From contig JASAMV010000274.1 in the NCBI GenBank assembly GCA_030248065.1, forward strand, positions 1 through 64,000: a stretch of 64,000 bases of DNA. The letters are read 5' to 3'. Shown one piece after another: positions 43,475 through 55,696 of this stretch (position 1 is the first letter of the stretch; each line of letters begins with the position of its first letter). The notes below the pieces were generated by a model. It searched no databases. It was not told where the DNA came from and saw only the letters and a list, made by a program, of their open reading frames with translations. The DNA comes from Rhynchonema sp. JSB1_4. Taxonomy: Eukaryota; Nematoda; Chromadorea; Monhysterida; Xyalidae. The translations under genes were made by a program, and so were the position numbers.

Positions 43475-46400
43475 ATGGGCAATGGCGAGTCGAACGAGAG
43501 CCAGCCAAGCAGACGGGCTGACGAGGCCCAGGGCACCAATGGTTACCAGACGTTACCACACAACTATGGCTCGTCGTTTCGTCGTTACTATCCGCAAGAA
43601 TACAGACAGCGCAGGGCGGCCGCTACGTTCTTCAGGTTTGGCATTATTTTCAGTAGCCCGTGGTGTGCAAAAATCGGGCATTGCTGGTTCTATAAGGTTT
43701 CGGGCCGAATTTTGTCCATTTACCATGCTTAGGATTGGTCAACACTGTCCCGAACCGTTGTTTCTTAAATACTATTTCTACGTCCCTCGCTGTTTTGTTC
43801 GTGTCACCGACTCCATTTGTCCTGTTCCCAGAAGTCACTCTCTGCAACTGTACTTTGTCGACCCACACACGAGCGAGCCCGGGTCACCGATCGCGAAAAA
43901 GCACCGATCGAGTCCACAATCGTCGATTCGACCGAACAGTCTGTCGAGCTTCAATTCGCTGCCGAGTTGTCCCGAGTTCCAGCACATCGACACGCACTAT
44001 CCCGGTGCTGGCGGCACGCCGTTGGCCGACTTTACACGACATCGATTGACGGTAGGTGTCCAGGAGAGAATACATAGTTTTATTTGCCAGCCTCCGCGGG
44101 AAACACTCAACTCCTCCAAGCGTGGGGCCGTATCGATTCTGTGCCGAACCGAAAGCAAGTGTGACGTTGCCAGCAGCCGCGTCCATCCATATGGCAATGC
44201 ACAAAGTTGATAACGGCCCGCACGGTGAATTGATGTCAATCGAAAGTTGTTGTTGATGCCGGTAGATAATGCAGCCAGCGACACTAACTGAACATGATCA
44301 ACACCAAAAATAATATCAGTCAGTACTTTTTCCATTCAGTCCGACATTCTGGAGGAAGTGAGCCCGCGCGCGGAGGAGGCCGACATCGAGCACAATCCAC
44401 AATCGAATGGGCATGATAACAGCTGCAATGGACATGATAACAATGGGACACCGTTTGCGGTCGACGAAATGCAGGTCGACAGCGACAATTATGTGACACA
44501 CATGCAGCACAGTGTGTCATGCAACTTCCATGGACGAAGTGAGGTTGGCTGGTTACTCTATGCTTCTTGTCATGATGAGGTCTGAATACGTATAATTTTG
44601 CTTATGAACGAAAATTCTAAGAACAGCTATATGAAACATCAGCAGGTTTCGAGTCCATCAAATCGCCAGTTCGACAGCTGCGACGGATCGCCCTACAGCC
44701 GACGCAGACAAACGCCATCGCCGATATTCACATTGAAACACAAGTATGTAAGATTTGTCGTTTGGTTATCCCAGCATTGTACAATTGTGTTAGCCCGAAT
44801 TCTCGAAAGCGGACGCGCCAATTGGGGGCAGTTGCGGCACCGGGGGTAGTGGTGGTGCTTTCCAGAAATCGGGCCACTGTGAAGCGGCAGCTATGTAGCC
44901 GGGCTGCGACAATGACACGTATCTGGTGTTTCATAATTTTTGTGCATTGGGTAAAAAACCAATTTGATGACAGCAAAGTTCATTCATACTAGACTCTTCA
45001 GCATAACGTCATTTGCAGGCCTGCCAGTGCGATACACAACAATCGATTTATCAGTCATTCATCCACCAACTCACCGTACGCCCGGCCGCTTGATGTTTCA
45101 CGCGGGGCACATAACCGCCCACCGATTCCCCCAAATTCCAACCGAACGGCCGTGCGCAATATATTGCTGAGTCGACCGCAGTCGGCCACAGCAGCCTGGG
45201 GTACGCCCAGTCCACAGCATTTGCAGCAGGGCAGAAATATTGGTGGGTGGATGGGGGATATTTTGAAACAATTGCCGTGCAGCAACGGCGGGTCATATCA
45301 GGTATACAGTAGGTATGTATGTAGTAAGGGACACCCAAGTGCTCAACCAGGCCTATCATGAACTCGTGTGCTTCACGTTGTTTGAATGCCAGTGAAAGCC
45401 TACCATCGGAGTGCGTGCGCGTCTCTAATCCTCCTCTGCGAACTGTGTGTGTTGGTGCCCGTTAGTCGCACGGTATGACCATGTGTTAAGCAAAACAACG
45501 TGATCGATATGCGATCGCTCAACAATACGTGTATAACCAGGCGATCGTCATATACTAAGAATCCGTCATGTTCGTCCAAAAATTCTAACAAACTATGTAC
45601 ATATTGTATGTATGTACATATGTTGGATGCGGGGGTATATGTACGTCATTGTGTGAACAAAACAGACAATAATTGAGTGCCAGGCGGGTGTCACCAGCTC
45701 AAGTCAGTGTGTGCTTCAGGCCAACTGTGCCCAACTCCAGACATCAAGCACCATTGTTGTTTTACAGCCACACACGGTGCCGCGTGGCTGCAACAGGCCA
45801 TCAGCCAGGCCGGCAGTCAACTGAGCGCAACGTTACGTGGCAGCACACACAGTCTCACAACCACCAGCAGCAGTTTCATCGAACGTATTCGGTGGCGAAA
45901 AGACGACTCTCAGGCGAAAAGGTGAGAAAGTTTTCTTATCTGACGGTGAATATTCAATGTCACATAAGAAAATTATGCATTTGCCCCCTCCTGCCCCTGC
46001 ACTGATGTTTCACACACGCTCAGACGTCGCCACGCGTTCGCGAGCGGGTCAGCACTATCCGAAACGAGCACACTCGGCCGCGACAGCATGGCCAGTCTCA
46101 ACTCACTGCAAGATGGCCGCACGCCGTGGCCGATACCCTGGCTCGAGGCCATATTCCTGCCGGAATATCCCAACAAGGGACCGATCAATGAAACGCATTT
46201 TCAGGTATAATTCTTCGACAATTGAATTTTGACTGAACTTCAACTGAATCATACGTCAAGCTTTAGAGGGCTCACTGACGGGATTCCTACAATACGCAGG
46301 AAAGCTGAAAGGTCTTGCACTTACGATGCGCATAAGTGAAGCAAAGAGAATGGGCACGTTCAGTGAACATGCCATATGATGAAACATCATCGATTTAGGT

Positions 46401-49400
46401 GATTGGCACGATTGCCTCCGGTTCGTTCGGCAAAGTGCATCGTGTGTGTATGAAGTCACAGCCGGAGAACGTATTCGCAATGAAGGTGCAGTCGAAATCA
46501 GAGGTAGGGGCATGACCCAAGGAATTATTATGCTCTGGCTCAACTCACTGTATTTGACTCCAAATATAAATTATGGGAATACCGACGCGAGAGAGAAATG
46601 CATGGTTCGATAATCCACCCACACGTACTTGATGTTTCAGGTGATTGGACGCGATGCCGTGCAACAGATCAAGGATGAAGTGTCCATACACGTAAGCGAT
46701 ATTGCTGACCTCAATCACAAATTGCTGTAATTTCAAGCTACAAAATTTCATAAAGAACCGAACACGCAAATACTATGACGGTTCCCACACGCAGGAGAGC
46801 GTAACACAATCGCAGTTCGTCGCATCCCTGTACGCGTCCTGGCAGAATCGCTGCAACCTGTACATTGTGCTTCAGTACGTGCTCGGCTACGGTGATCTGT
46901 ACCAACTTTGGAGGGACATCGGTCCGCTTAGTGAACCGGTGCTGCGAATATATGCGGCTGAGGTCACGCTAGCGCTCGGTTAGTGTGAGCCACGAAACGA
47001 ATCAAGGAATTGAACTTCTTCAGATGACTTTAGTTCGGATGATCGGCGCATGCGCTTTGCTGGCATCCCGGATAGGATGTGGTTTCGGGATCGGGTTTGG
47101 CTTCGATTTGGCACATAATGATTTTGCTGATTACGCACGATTGTGAAACAGCTAATGATTTTGCTGATTACGCACGATTGTGAAACAGCAGCCAGCCACT
47201 TGCGCACTGGCTGTAGCATACATTTGCGTTATGCACGGACATACATGGTCAGCTGACTAACATTTCACGGGCGGGTGTATCATATAAAAGTCAAAGTCAA
47301 ATCCGACCGCGATCACACACGACCCGGATGACAACAAAGTGCATGCGTGCCGCCCGATGTTTTCCATGAATTATGTCGTCTCCACTCGGGTAATTACCAA
47401 ACTATATTTTCGCAGACTTCATCCACTCACACGGTGTCATCTATCGCGACCTGAAAATGGAGAATATTGTGCTCGACGATCATGGTACGATTACGGTAGA
47501 TTACGGCGGTCGATGAGTATTACAGCACATTTTACGATGATCCCTGCAGGTCACATCCAAGTGGTTGACTTTGGTCTGGCCAAATGGCTGCACCACGGCG
47601 ACCGCACGCACACCATTTGCGGCACCCTGCATTACATGGCACCCGAGATTGCCTCAGGTCTACCATACGGTCATGCTGTCGACTACTGGTCAACTGGAGT
47701 GCTATTGCATGTGCTGTTTGAGGTTGGCCATCGGTGTTCTGGTGCTATTTTTGTTAAAGAAATTTGAATAGAAGCGAACAACAGATTATGATCATATTCT
47801 ATTCGTGTTCGCAGGGTCGATACCCGTTCGCAGCAGCGCGCGATCATCACAGTCTCAATTTCGATGTATATACGGTACCGGCGAATGCCAGCGAACCACT
47901 GCGAATCTTGATGAACAGGGTGGGAAGTTTTTCTTTGAAGACAGAAGAATGTTCGTGTTTGCATATCGTTTTCTTTCATTCTGCCAGTTGTTGACACGCG
48001 ACAGTGACGAACGACTGCAGAGTGTGCACGAAATGCGACAACAACTGTTCTTCATTGACTTCAATTTCGACACTGTCGCCGATCGTAAGGTACGTGTACT
48101 TACTTATGTCCGTCAGTGGGTTCCGTATCTTTATGGGCCAGTGAACCTTTTGGGCCACAGTACTTTTTGGGCCATGTGACCTTTTGGGCCAGGTACTTTT
48201 TGGGCCACATAAGGTTACGGACCAGGAACCTTTTGGGCCACGCACCTTTTGAGCCAGGTACGTTTCGGACGAGGTACCTTTTGGGCCTATGCTTTTTGGG
48301 CCACGTGTGCATGTTGTGCCTTTTGGGCCACATGTTTACTCTTACTCACATGATCGCTTGCGCATATACAGTACATAAAATCGGACGACCCTTGTGCTCA
48401 AACGTGTAATAAAACAGTTATTCCCACGGCAGTCACGTTCGTCAATCAGACACGCGCATACTGCAACGCGCGGGTATGTCCCTCTTTCACGTGGGTTCCA
48501 TGTGATCACGTTGGGGTAAAAGCGTGAGGTTACGTCAGTGAGAGGTTATGGCAAAGGTGTTTTTATTTGGGCGGAGCGGAGTTACAGATGGGCGCACTAC
48601 CCCAGTAGGAGACCAGATTGTTAATTCCAGAATGCTCGGAGTCCGGACCAAGAATTAAGTCCTTGTTCAAATTCGTCGTGTCTGAAAACCGTCAGTCAGT
48701 ACCAATTTACTCCCTAGTCGAAGACCATTCACATCGCCTTTCCAACATGTAGTATCCTTAACCTGGCAAAGGTACTTTTTGACCACGCTATATATGGATA
48801 TCAGAACAACACAATACATTCTGTACCCTCTTTACACATAGAGCGATATCAAGCTTGGTGAGCGGATCGGATGTGACTTGCCTTGGTCACACGTGTTTCT
48901 TGCATTAAGGATGTTAAGAACATTACTGGAGTACTAAATTCCTCCAGCTTAAAAGTTATTCATCTTAAGTCGGAGAACATATTTTACGCTGGTCGAAATG
49001 AGTGGCATCACCACAGTTTTTTTAATATCCTTAGTTCAAAGAAGTCACATCACCAAGACATAACCGGTCCCATCCGATCACTAAGTTTGATATCGCTTAC
49101 AGTGAATCTTTTTGGATAGTCAATTTTTTTAACAGGCAATCTATCTACTTTGGATCACAATCCGCAGTTAACCCTCGAACAACTTCATACACAGGGACAG
49201 TAAAAACCTAAATAGAAGGGGGGCTCTATTAATTCACTGGCCCCATTTTGGGGGCTCTATTACGGAGGGGGCTCTATTCCGGGGGGCCTCTATTAATTTA
49301 ATGACCCAAACCTGAAAAAATTGTTCCCAGAAATACCCCCAAAAACCCCTAAAAAGGGGTTTGAAAGGATGTTTTTTGCTTGTAATCGCATTTATTCTTG

Positions 49401-51619
49401 TCTATTCGTCAATGGGTGATATTTTCGAAACGGTGTAAAGGTCAGTTGGGTGTAAAGGTCGGTGGAAAGCTCGGTCCACAGCTCAGTGTGATAGACCTCA
49501 GTGTAAACTTGAAACATTCCACGTTAATAACAGGCAATGTTTCACGTTTACACCGAGCTACGCCGACCGAGCTTTCGACCGAACTTTACACCGACCTTTA
49601 GGGCGGCCTTAGGTTAAATCCGGAAACCGGAATCCGGAAATATTTCCGGAAAACGCATTATTTTTGCATGTCAGTTTTTGCGTTTTCCGGAAATATTTCC
49701 GGAGTCTGGAAATGTTTTGCATTTTTGCATGCAAATTATTTCCGGCTTCCGGATTCCGGATTTAACCTGAATTCGCCCTTACGCCCAACTGACCTGTACA
49801 CCGTTTCGAAAATTCCACCCAATAAGAGGCGTATTATGTGCTCTGAACGAACAACAAACGCGTGCATAAATTACCTTGTGCACCACTATCAAGCCTTAAT
49901 ACACTACTGTATAGGGGATGTTACTTTAGGGGGGGCTCTATTCCGGGGGGAGGGGCTTTATTAGTTCACTGACCCCTTTTTTGGGGGGCTGTATTTAGGT
50001 TTTTACGGTAACCAGATTTTGTGACCAAAAATAATCTGGCTTCGTTCCAGATCCTATAGTCTGTTGATTATATTTCGACATAGTGTATAAGCCCCATTCA
50101 GCGATGTTTGGAGCGGGCTGGGTCGACGCCATTCTAAATGAATGTTTCAGGCATTGCCAACTCATTCGCAGAGCCATTGAACATTGTTGGTGCTGTGCGA
50201 TGACAGGCCACGTGTTTTTGCGCCACACGGAAAGCAATGTTCAATCGGTCTTTTGCCTGAGTTAGCAATGCTTGAAACATTCATTTAGAATGGCGTCGAC
50301 CCAGCCCGCTCCAAACATCGCTGAATGGGGCTTATACACTATGTCGAAATATAATCAAGAGACTATAAAGTCAGCTTACAAAACCCCAAAAAATCACACC
50401 ATGATCAAGAGTGGGCGCCCATAAAAACCGTTGAAATGTGACACGCGCTGTCAAGTGGTTTTTACCCACGTGCCTTATATAATTATGCATGGAACATCAC
50501 CCAGCCTGCCGTCTACGTCTATGCTTGTATGTTGATGGCAATCGATAAATAATGCGCGCTTTCGATTTCCAACGTTCAGAGAGTCATTAATGTTTCAACA
50601 AGACTACAAATAGGGTCTAAAGAGTTGACAGAAATACTTGTATCAAAAATTTTCACTTTCATATAAAAAAATCAACCAATAAGAATGTTTGTGGTCCAAC
50701 GGACAGGCTGTGAGTGGTTTGTTACCGGTAGTTGTAGACATGTCTGTCGCAAATGATACCCACATATCAGACATTTTTGGTAGATATTCGGTGATCTACC
50801 GAGAATTGTAAAGGTGTCTCGTCTCTAAGCTTGTTCACTGGCTCACTCTCCAACGAAAGACATTACCAGCGCGCAAGAAATGACGAATATGTATGGTCAG
50901 TCAAACATCACGTGGACCGTTCACTGACCGAACCGGATCCTGGTGTCAGCAAAATGCAAACCCGCCACAGTTCCAATTAGGAGAGCACAGAGCGCTGGAG
51001 TACAACTGGGACAATGCGTGGAATCAGTAAAACCGTAATCCGTGTCGCACAGGTGCACCCCTTCGACTACATCCCCCGTATGCATCGCTGTCTGTCGTGC
51101 AACACGCTGAGTCCGAGGGACCGATTCGAAAACGATGATTCGTACTTGGCCAATCACTTCGATGAACAATACGATCCGGTTGGTTGCCTGTGGCTAAATG
51201 CAATGAAATTACATGAACATGTGGTGAATCATGGAGTCAAGCATAAAGTTGGAATAAGGTCAATGGCAAACATGGTTGTCGGATCGGAGGTGCCTCGGCT
51301 TGTGTTTCAAGGAGATTATGGTAATCGAGAATCCCTGGTGCCAATGACACCAAATTCAACCTGCGAGCCTGTTTATTTTGCTTTCGGTGAACAAGTTTTC
51401 TGATCACACGCTGATCGAACGTAGTGGCATTACAATTTTTCAAATTTTATTAAGGGCCGAGAGGCGTCTCATCGCCAATTCTGAGGACGGCAAATGTATT
51501 TTATTTTATTTGTGACAAATATTTGTGTGCCTGTTGCATTTCAGTTCTCGAGCTTCGACTACTTCAGCGAGAAGGTGCCAACTTGTGACCTCAGCGACGC
51601 TTGCAGGGAACCAAAGTGA
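43475..51619 (+). CDS. RSKR: Ribosomal protein S6 kinase-related protein (RSKR/SGK494-like)
   Basis: Sixteen exons: 43475-43635, 43832-44051, 44340-44474, 44646-44743, 45019-45301, ~45704-45921, 46024-46204, 46399-46503, 46641-46691, 46795-46978, 47416-47484, 47550-47722, 47815-47919, 47988-48089, 51053-51178, 51545-51619, giving about 761 residues. The N-terminus MGNGES fits N-myristoylation. About 400 Ser/Pro-rich, probably disordered residues follow, much longer than in the 410-residue human protein. The kinase domain has the glycine loop ASGSFGKV, lysine FAMKV, catalytic [13 protein letters not shown], and GTLHYMAPE, so it should be active; HRD is YRD. Preceding [10 protein letters not shown] and the C-terminal VHPFDYI with a FDYF segment also match RSKR. 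Intron 14 is 2.96 kb and packed with repeats. The acceptor of exon 6 is the least certain. Confidence 0.9.
47117..47190 (+). repeat. Two-copy tandem duplication, 37-bp unit
   Basis: The unit AATGATTTTGCTGATTACGC followed by ACGATTGTGAAACAGCT is repeated exactly in tandem within a kinase intron. Perfect identity suggests a recent slippage or local duplication. Confidence 0.75.
48132..48335. repeat. CTTTTTGGGCCA minisatellite
   Basis: About ten imperfect units of CTTTT(T)GGGCCA, spaced 15-26 bp apart, lie just inside intron 14 of the kinase gene. Units vary in the link between cores, typically CAGGTA or CACGCAC. No gene function is evident. Confidence 0.75.
48843..49097. mobile_element. MITE family ATCAAACTTGGTGATCGG, copy 2
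   Basis: Inverted ends AGCGATATCAAGCTTGGTG and complement (GTTTGATATCGCT), 255 bp, in intron 14 of the kinase gene. The arms match copies at 13951-14094 and 62731-62929; the interior differs from both. Confidence 0.75.
49411..49823. mobile_element. Palindromic MITE, AAT flanks (copy 2, interrupted)
   Basis: The same element as 12639-12870: ends GGGTGATATTTTCGAAACGG (49414) and complement (to 49820), flanked by AAT. It is in the opposite relative orientation and is split at 49598 by a younger MITE. The two copies share the inward GTGTAAAGGTCGG units and the central GAAACATTCCACGTTA. Confidence 0.82.
49598..49781. mobile_element. Nested MITE, TTA target duplication
   Basis: An insertion of about 178 bp (49601-49778) has ends GGGCG and inner inverted repeat AGGTTAAATCCGGAA, and duplicates TTA of the host element on both sides. 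The interior is CCGGAAATATTTCCGG-like palindromes. Comparison with the uninterrupted copy at 12642 shows the empty site directly. Tourist/Harbinger-like by ends and duplication. Confidence 0.85.
50055..50367. mobile_element. Foldback element with TATAGTCT ends
   Basis: Arms of about 105 bp (50055-50158 and 50264-50367) pair nearly perfectly, starting TATAGTCTGTTGATTATATT against TATAGTCTCTTGATTATATT. The ends fit a TA target site of the Tc1/mariner type, though this is inference. Each arm includes GAATGTTTCA, a variant of the dispersed motif. Confidence 0.75.
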
Positions 51620-53089
51620 CGTGCCCCGTTTTTTTGTTCGAGGAATTATGTTATTGTTGCCTCAAAGCGATTCCAATCTCAATATATACCGTTGCACGGG
51701 TGTTTGCTGGTGTGATAAACAATCCTGCTACTCATTTACATAATACTGTCATTGAATGGATACTAGATGAGCTCGCACCTAGCATTGCTTCGACTAAGAC
51801 TGGGACTCACGCCTGCCTTGGGCTCTCAGGCTTGTGCCCAGACTGAGGCTGACCTGACCGGTAGTAACTCTTGCTTTCGATCACATGACTGTACACTGTA
51901 TCAATACCCGATTGATTATTTCCTGCATAAACGACTCTTGATGAGCCAAATCAGAAGCCCAAATCCTTTGTACCGCTGGGGTACGAGCTCATTTGGTCCA
52001 GTGCGTTTGCGCTATGTTGTACAAGACTTTCCGCAATTTTTGTGCCATTTCTCAGCCATAATGATGAGTTGCTTTATAATAATAATAATAATACCACTTT
52101 CAGTTTTCTTTGCATTTTTTACCTCTTTTGTCTTCGCTCCAATCTGAAGCTTCCGCGTGTCATTCATTGACGGAACTGATTATTGCATATTGCAAAACGA
52201 ATGATGCATAAAATATTGTGGTTCCTGACAAACGTTGAGAACAAAGGACATTGAATGAAAGCATGGCAGGCAGACGATAACAAGAATCAAGGACAGAATG
52301 AGTGAGTAATGCAACGCACAAGTCTCATTTCACGAGCGAGATTCCGCCATAAAACGGCGTCAGCGCCGAAAGAGAGTTCTCTGGAACAAAATATAATTTC
52401 TGACAGGTTCCAATATTTTAGTTCTGAACAAATTCAATACCAGTCATCCGCACAACATACCCTCAATCAATCGCATTGTGCTATAAGGCACTTGTTCCAC
52501 TCGATCAATGGTGCTCGCAGGCATACACTCACGTCGTTCTGTCCACCAGGTTTTCAAGTGACCGCCGGAATCCCTGTGAATCGAGGTTTTCCAAAATTTT
52601 CATCATCACATCAGAAGTTTTGTGTAAACTGCGCAGTTCTCGGCCATTTTCGGCTACATTGACATAAAATCCGGCAATTATGCAATTTGGTTCACTCAGT
52701 TTTTATGCGCCCATAAATTTTTTAGTCCACCGTGGACAGATAGACAGCACAACCGCCGATCAAATGCTGTATAGTCCAGCCACGAACTCATGAGACGACT
52801 TTTTTTTAAGTTGACTTGTGCTGTTCGCGTAAGCACGCAACAAATTGAGGTCAGCCAGCTGGAAGTTGTCATCATGTCTCTCGGCCCAATCTCTTTCTTT
52901 TGTTTGCGAAAACCCGTGTAACCGGCGCATTTTTGAATCTGGCCAAGCAAGCTTTAAAAAAGTCGTCTCATGAACTAGTGGTTGAACTATACTCATAAAC
53001 ACATTTTGACACCAAACCCAGATTAAACCATGAATTCCCACCGTGAATTCATCCGTTTGTCCCACTTGGTCGTGACATATGGCGGCGTG
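51620..53089. other. Intergenic gap with one MITE
   Basis: No gene is seen between the kinase stop and the next minus-strand exons. An (ATA)n run lies at 52077-52093 and a hairpin element at 52770-52991. The plus-strand frame at 51767-52147 lacks any signature and ends in low-complexity hydrophobic sequence. Confidence 0.45.
52770..52991. mobile_element. MITE with TAGTYCARCCAC ends, TA flanks
   Basis: Inverted repeats of about 38 bp read TATAGTCCAGCCACGAACTC on the left and TATAGTTCAACCACTAGTTC in complement on the right; both continue into ATGAGACGACTTTTTT. TA at each outer edge suggests a mariner-type target site. Confidence 0.7.
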
Positions 53090-55696
53090 CACACAAATTG
53101 TCGTCGTATGCGGCCGTGCACAAAGTCCCATTCTACGGCGATCACCAGACAACAGTCCAGTTGTTCCATGCACGTCTGCTGATGTTTCACAAAACGCTCA
53201 GCCTCCAGATGCGCGACCAGCAGGCATGTGATCAGTGGCACACCACTGTCGGTTGGACAATCTACAGTATAAAGGGCCAAGTGTAAAAAATTTCTCGCAG
53301 CAGAGAGCACATTTACTCCATCAGGCACAACCGTCTGGAAAACCTCATAACTCACCCAACACTTCCACAGTTTCAATCCTGTAGTCAACCAGTGCACTGT
53401 AGTGTATGCCATACGTGTATCGCAGTTGACGGGCGTGTGAATCTGAAAATGAGGCCAGCCAAATGTCATGATGAAAATGTGAAATAAAGTACAACGCAAT
53501 TGCTCCAAATAAAATAATTGTAACCGATTATATGTTCGACATGCAGCTCACAATGCTGTAGCGCCCATCTGAACCTTGAAACATCAGTGGGTGATGACAG
53601 GAGTTCGGTCAAATTGCTTGATGAGATCTTGGTTCCTGGGAGAACAATGCAAACATTTTTGCAGCAAAACTTTTAAAAACTCAAACACATGTCACTAAAT
53701 TTATCATCAATGAATAATACCATTGGGTTTGGTCCAAAACACCGTGTACTGATCACTCATACGCGCATAGTCATTCACCTTGTCATTGCGTTCAATCAGA
53801 CCCCTGTTGTCATGGCTGTAGCTGAAATATTAATTTTAATCAGTTCAAACGAAACACAATTGAATTATAGCGCAAGGCAATCGATCACCTACAAGGCTGT
53901 AGCACAATGATGTTGAGCAACGTTATCATCATCAGCTATATTGGCCGTATCGTACGGATCGGTGTTGTGTTCGCTGGGTGAGACCTGCAACTACACACGT
54001 TCGGAACGTAAATATCACGCATTTATCATCTTTGTGTCATGCAGGCAAGCCAACAAAAACATGTCAATTTCGATAACTTCAATAAGGAAGAAAATGGGTG
54101 GGAGTGGAGACAGGAGACGTGAGACACACTCTTTAATCGAAACCTGCAGTTCACCATTTGTTCGTGTTGTCCGACGAACAACAGCAGCACAACCAGCGCC
54201 GTGCCCGTTTGGACGATGAAACCAGCACGAATTGGACTGCGCTCGGTGGTGGGCAGCAGTTGCAAGCTGCCACTCACCGCCTGTGTGATCGCTGCGTTTT
54301 GGCACTAAGAAAGTGGCGTGTCAAACTGGGATGATCACGTGACTTTTTTTGAAGTATAAGATTATTTTGAGACTTTCTGATAGTCCGATTAATTTCGATC
54401 AGCATGACTTGTTATTTATGGCCATCAGTAAAGCTCGAAATACAATACCTTGCCGGAGAAGCGACATGACCCCGGTGTGGTACACATCTTATCACACAAT
54501 TTGATACTGGACACAATTTTCTGCCTTTGAGTGCAAAACCTACGTAGAATTGTAAAACTGATTTCGAGAGACCAACTTTGTACAACATACGACCATCGTG
54601 TTTGTCCGCGTCATCGACGGTCAATTGAAACGAGCACTGGACATGCAAAATCAGAACAGATTTTGGCGCCAATTTGAACACGACCGCATGTTGGACAGCG
54701 CAGGCGATTGGCAGATCACGGTCAAGTGAATTATTGCACGCACTGGGTTGGAAATTACGTATTCAGAAAATCTTTTAGAACATCTTTTAGAATTTCACAA
54801 AATCAATAAACATACGCAAACGTGACAATCAGAAACTGATGGTTGTCACTGGACGTGTAGACGGCGGTCACGGTGCCAAATCGCTCGTAATTGTTGTCTT
54901 CCAGGTCTGAGCCTGACAGCTCCTTGTTGAGAACGGGTAGACGGATAAACTGAAGGGAAAACATTTTATGTTGTATTCAAATTTGCTGCCTTGGTTAAGC
55001 ATAACCCAGGCACTTTCTTTTTGACTTATTTTGCTAAGTGGCGTATGACGTGACTAACATCGAGCGTTCTCCAAGGCACCAGCCACTGCACATCAATGTA
55101 CGCGCCAGCGGTGTCTCGGTCAACAATGTAACTGATCAAATGCTGTCCATCAGCGCTCAACGCCAGGAAAACACTGAAAACACAACATACTAACGCAATG
55201 GTCGTCGAATCACGTGATGGAAGCACAGTAGTTTAAAAACGCAAATCATAAGGCACGGGAGACGTTTTCTCAGAAAAACCTAATCAAAGAACGCAAATGA
55301 TGTGCAAACCGCAACCGACCGATTCATATCTGACTGTTTGAGAATCAGCCGCATGGGCACTCTCAATGCACAACACGCGACGTGGCTGTGTGCATGCACA
55401 CGTGTGCATTGCGGCCCGAACAGCTGCAAATGAAACATCAGTGTGGACGTTTGTCGAATCGTGTGGCGTGTCACAGAGCGTACTGATGCCATTTCTGGCC
55501 CATACTTGGCAATGGGTTGGGGATTTTACCATAAAAATAAAATCTGAGACAATCCGCGAGAAACCCCCACAGAGTGGTTCTCACGCAAACCGACCAGACG
55601 TCGTGATGTTTCACCATCTATGTAGATCATCAAATTAAGGCAGACTAATGCAAGGACCACCATGGCCTTCCTGACAAAACCACAACACTGGGCCAT
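53090..55696 (-). CDS. Unrecognised membrane or secreted protein gene
   Basis: I do not recognise the family. The likely first exon (55615-55696) encodes MAQCCGFVRKAMVVLALVCL, a signal peptide or anchor. The second (55320-55423) joins it in phase and carries cysteines. Further exons are probable around 55030-55175 (contains SADGQHLISYIVDRD), 54840-54953 (FIRLPVLNKELSGSDLEDNN), 54560-54715 (PIACAVQHAVVFKLAP), 54180-54300 (AGFIVQTGTALVVLLLFVG, a membrane helix), about 53965 (SPSEHNTDPYDTANIADDDN), about 53730-53830 (IERNDKVNDYARMSDQY) and 53356-53442. Donors and acceptors for several are unresolved, so order is clear but boundaries are not. The acceptor of exon 2 is preceded by a dispersed-motif copy. 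Confidence 0.5.

Larger units (their letters stand above)
49200..50006. mobile_element. Composite element with GTAAAAACCTAAATA ends
   Basis: A 15-bp inverted repeat GTAAAAACCTAAATA bounds about 807 bp (49200-49214 and 49992-50006). Inside each end lie GGGGGCTCTATT repeats (49218-49300 and 49925-49992), and between them sits the nested pair of palindromic MITEs listed separately. No coding capacity. The class is unknown. Confidence 0.5.

Noticed and set aside
51767..52147. A 126-residue plus-strand ORF ending in a hydrophobic tail
   Set aside because: The tail comes from an ATA repeat and AT-rich DNA; no family signature or splice context.
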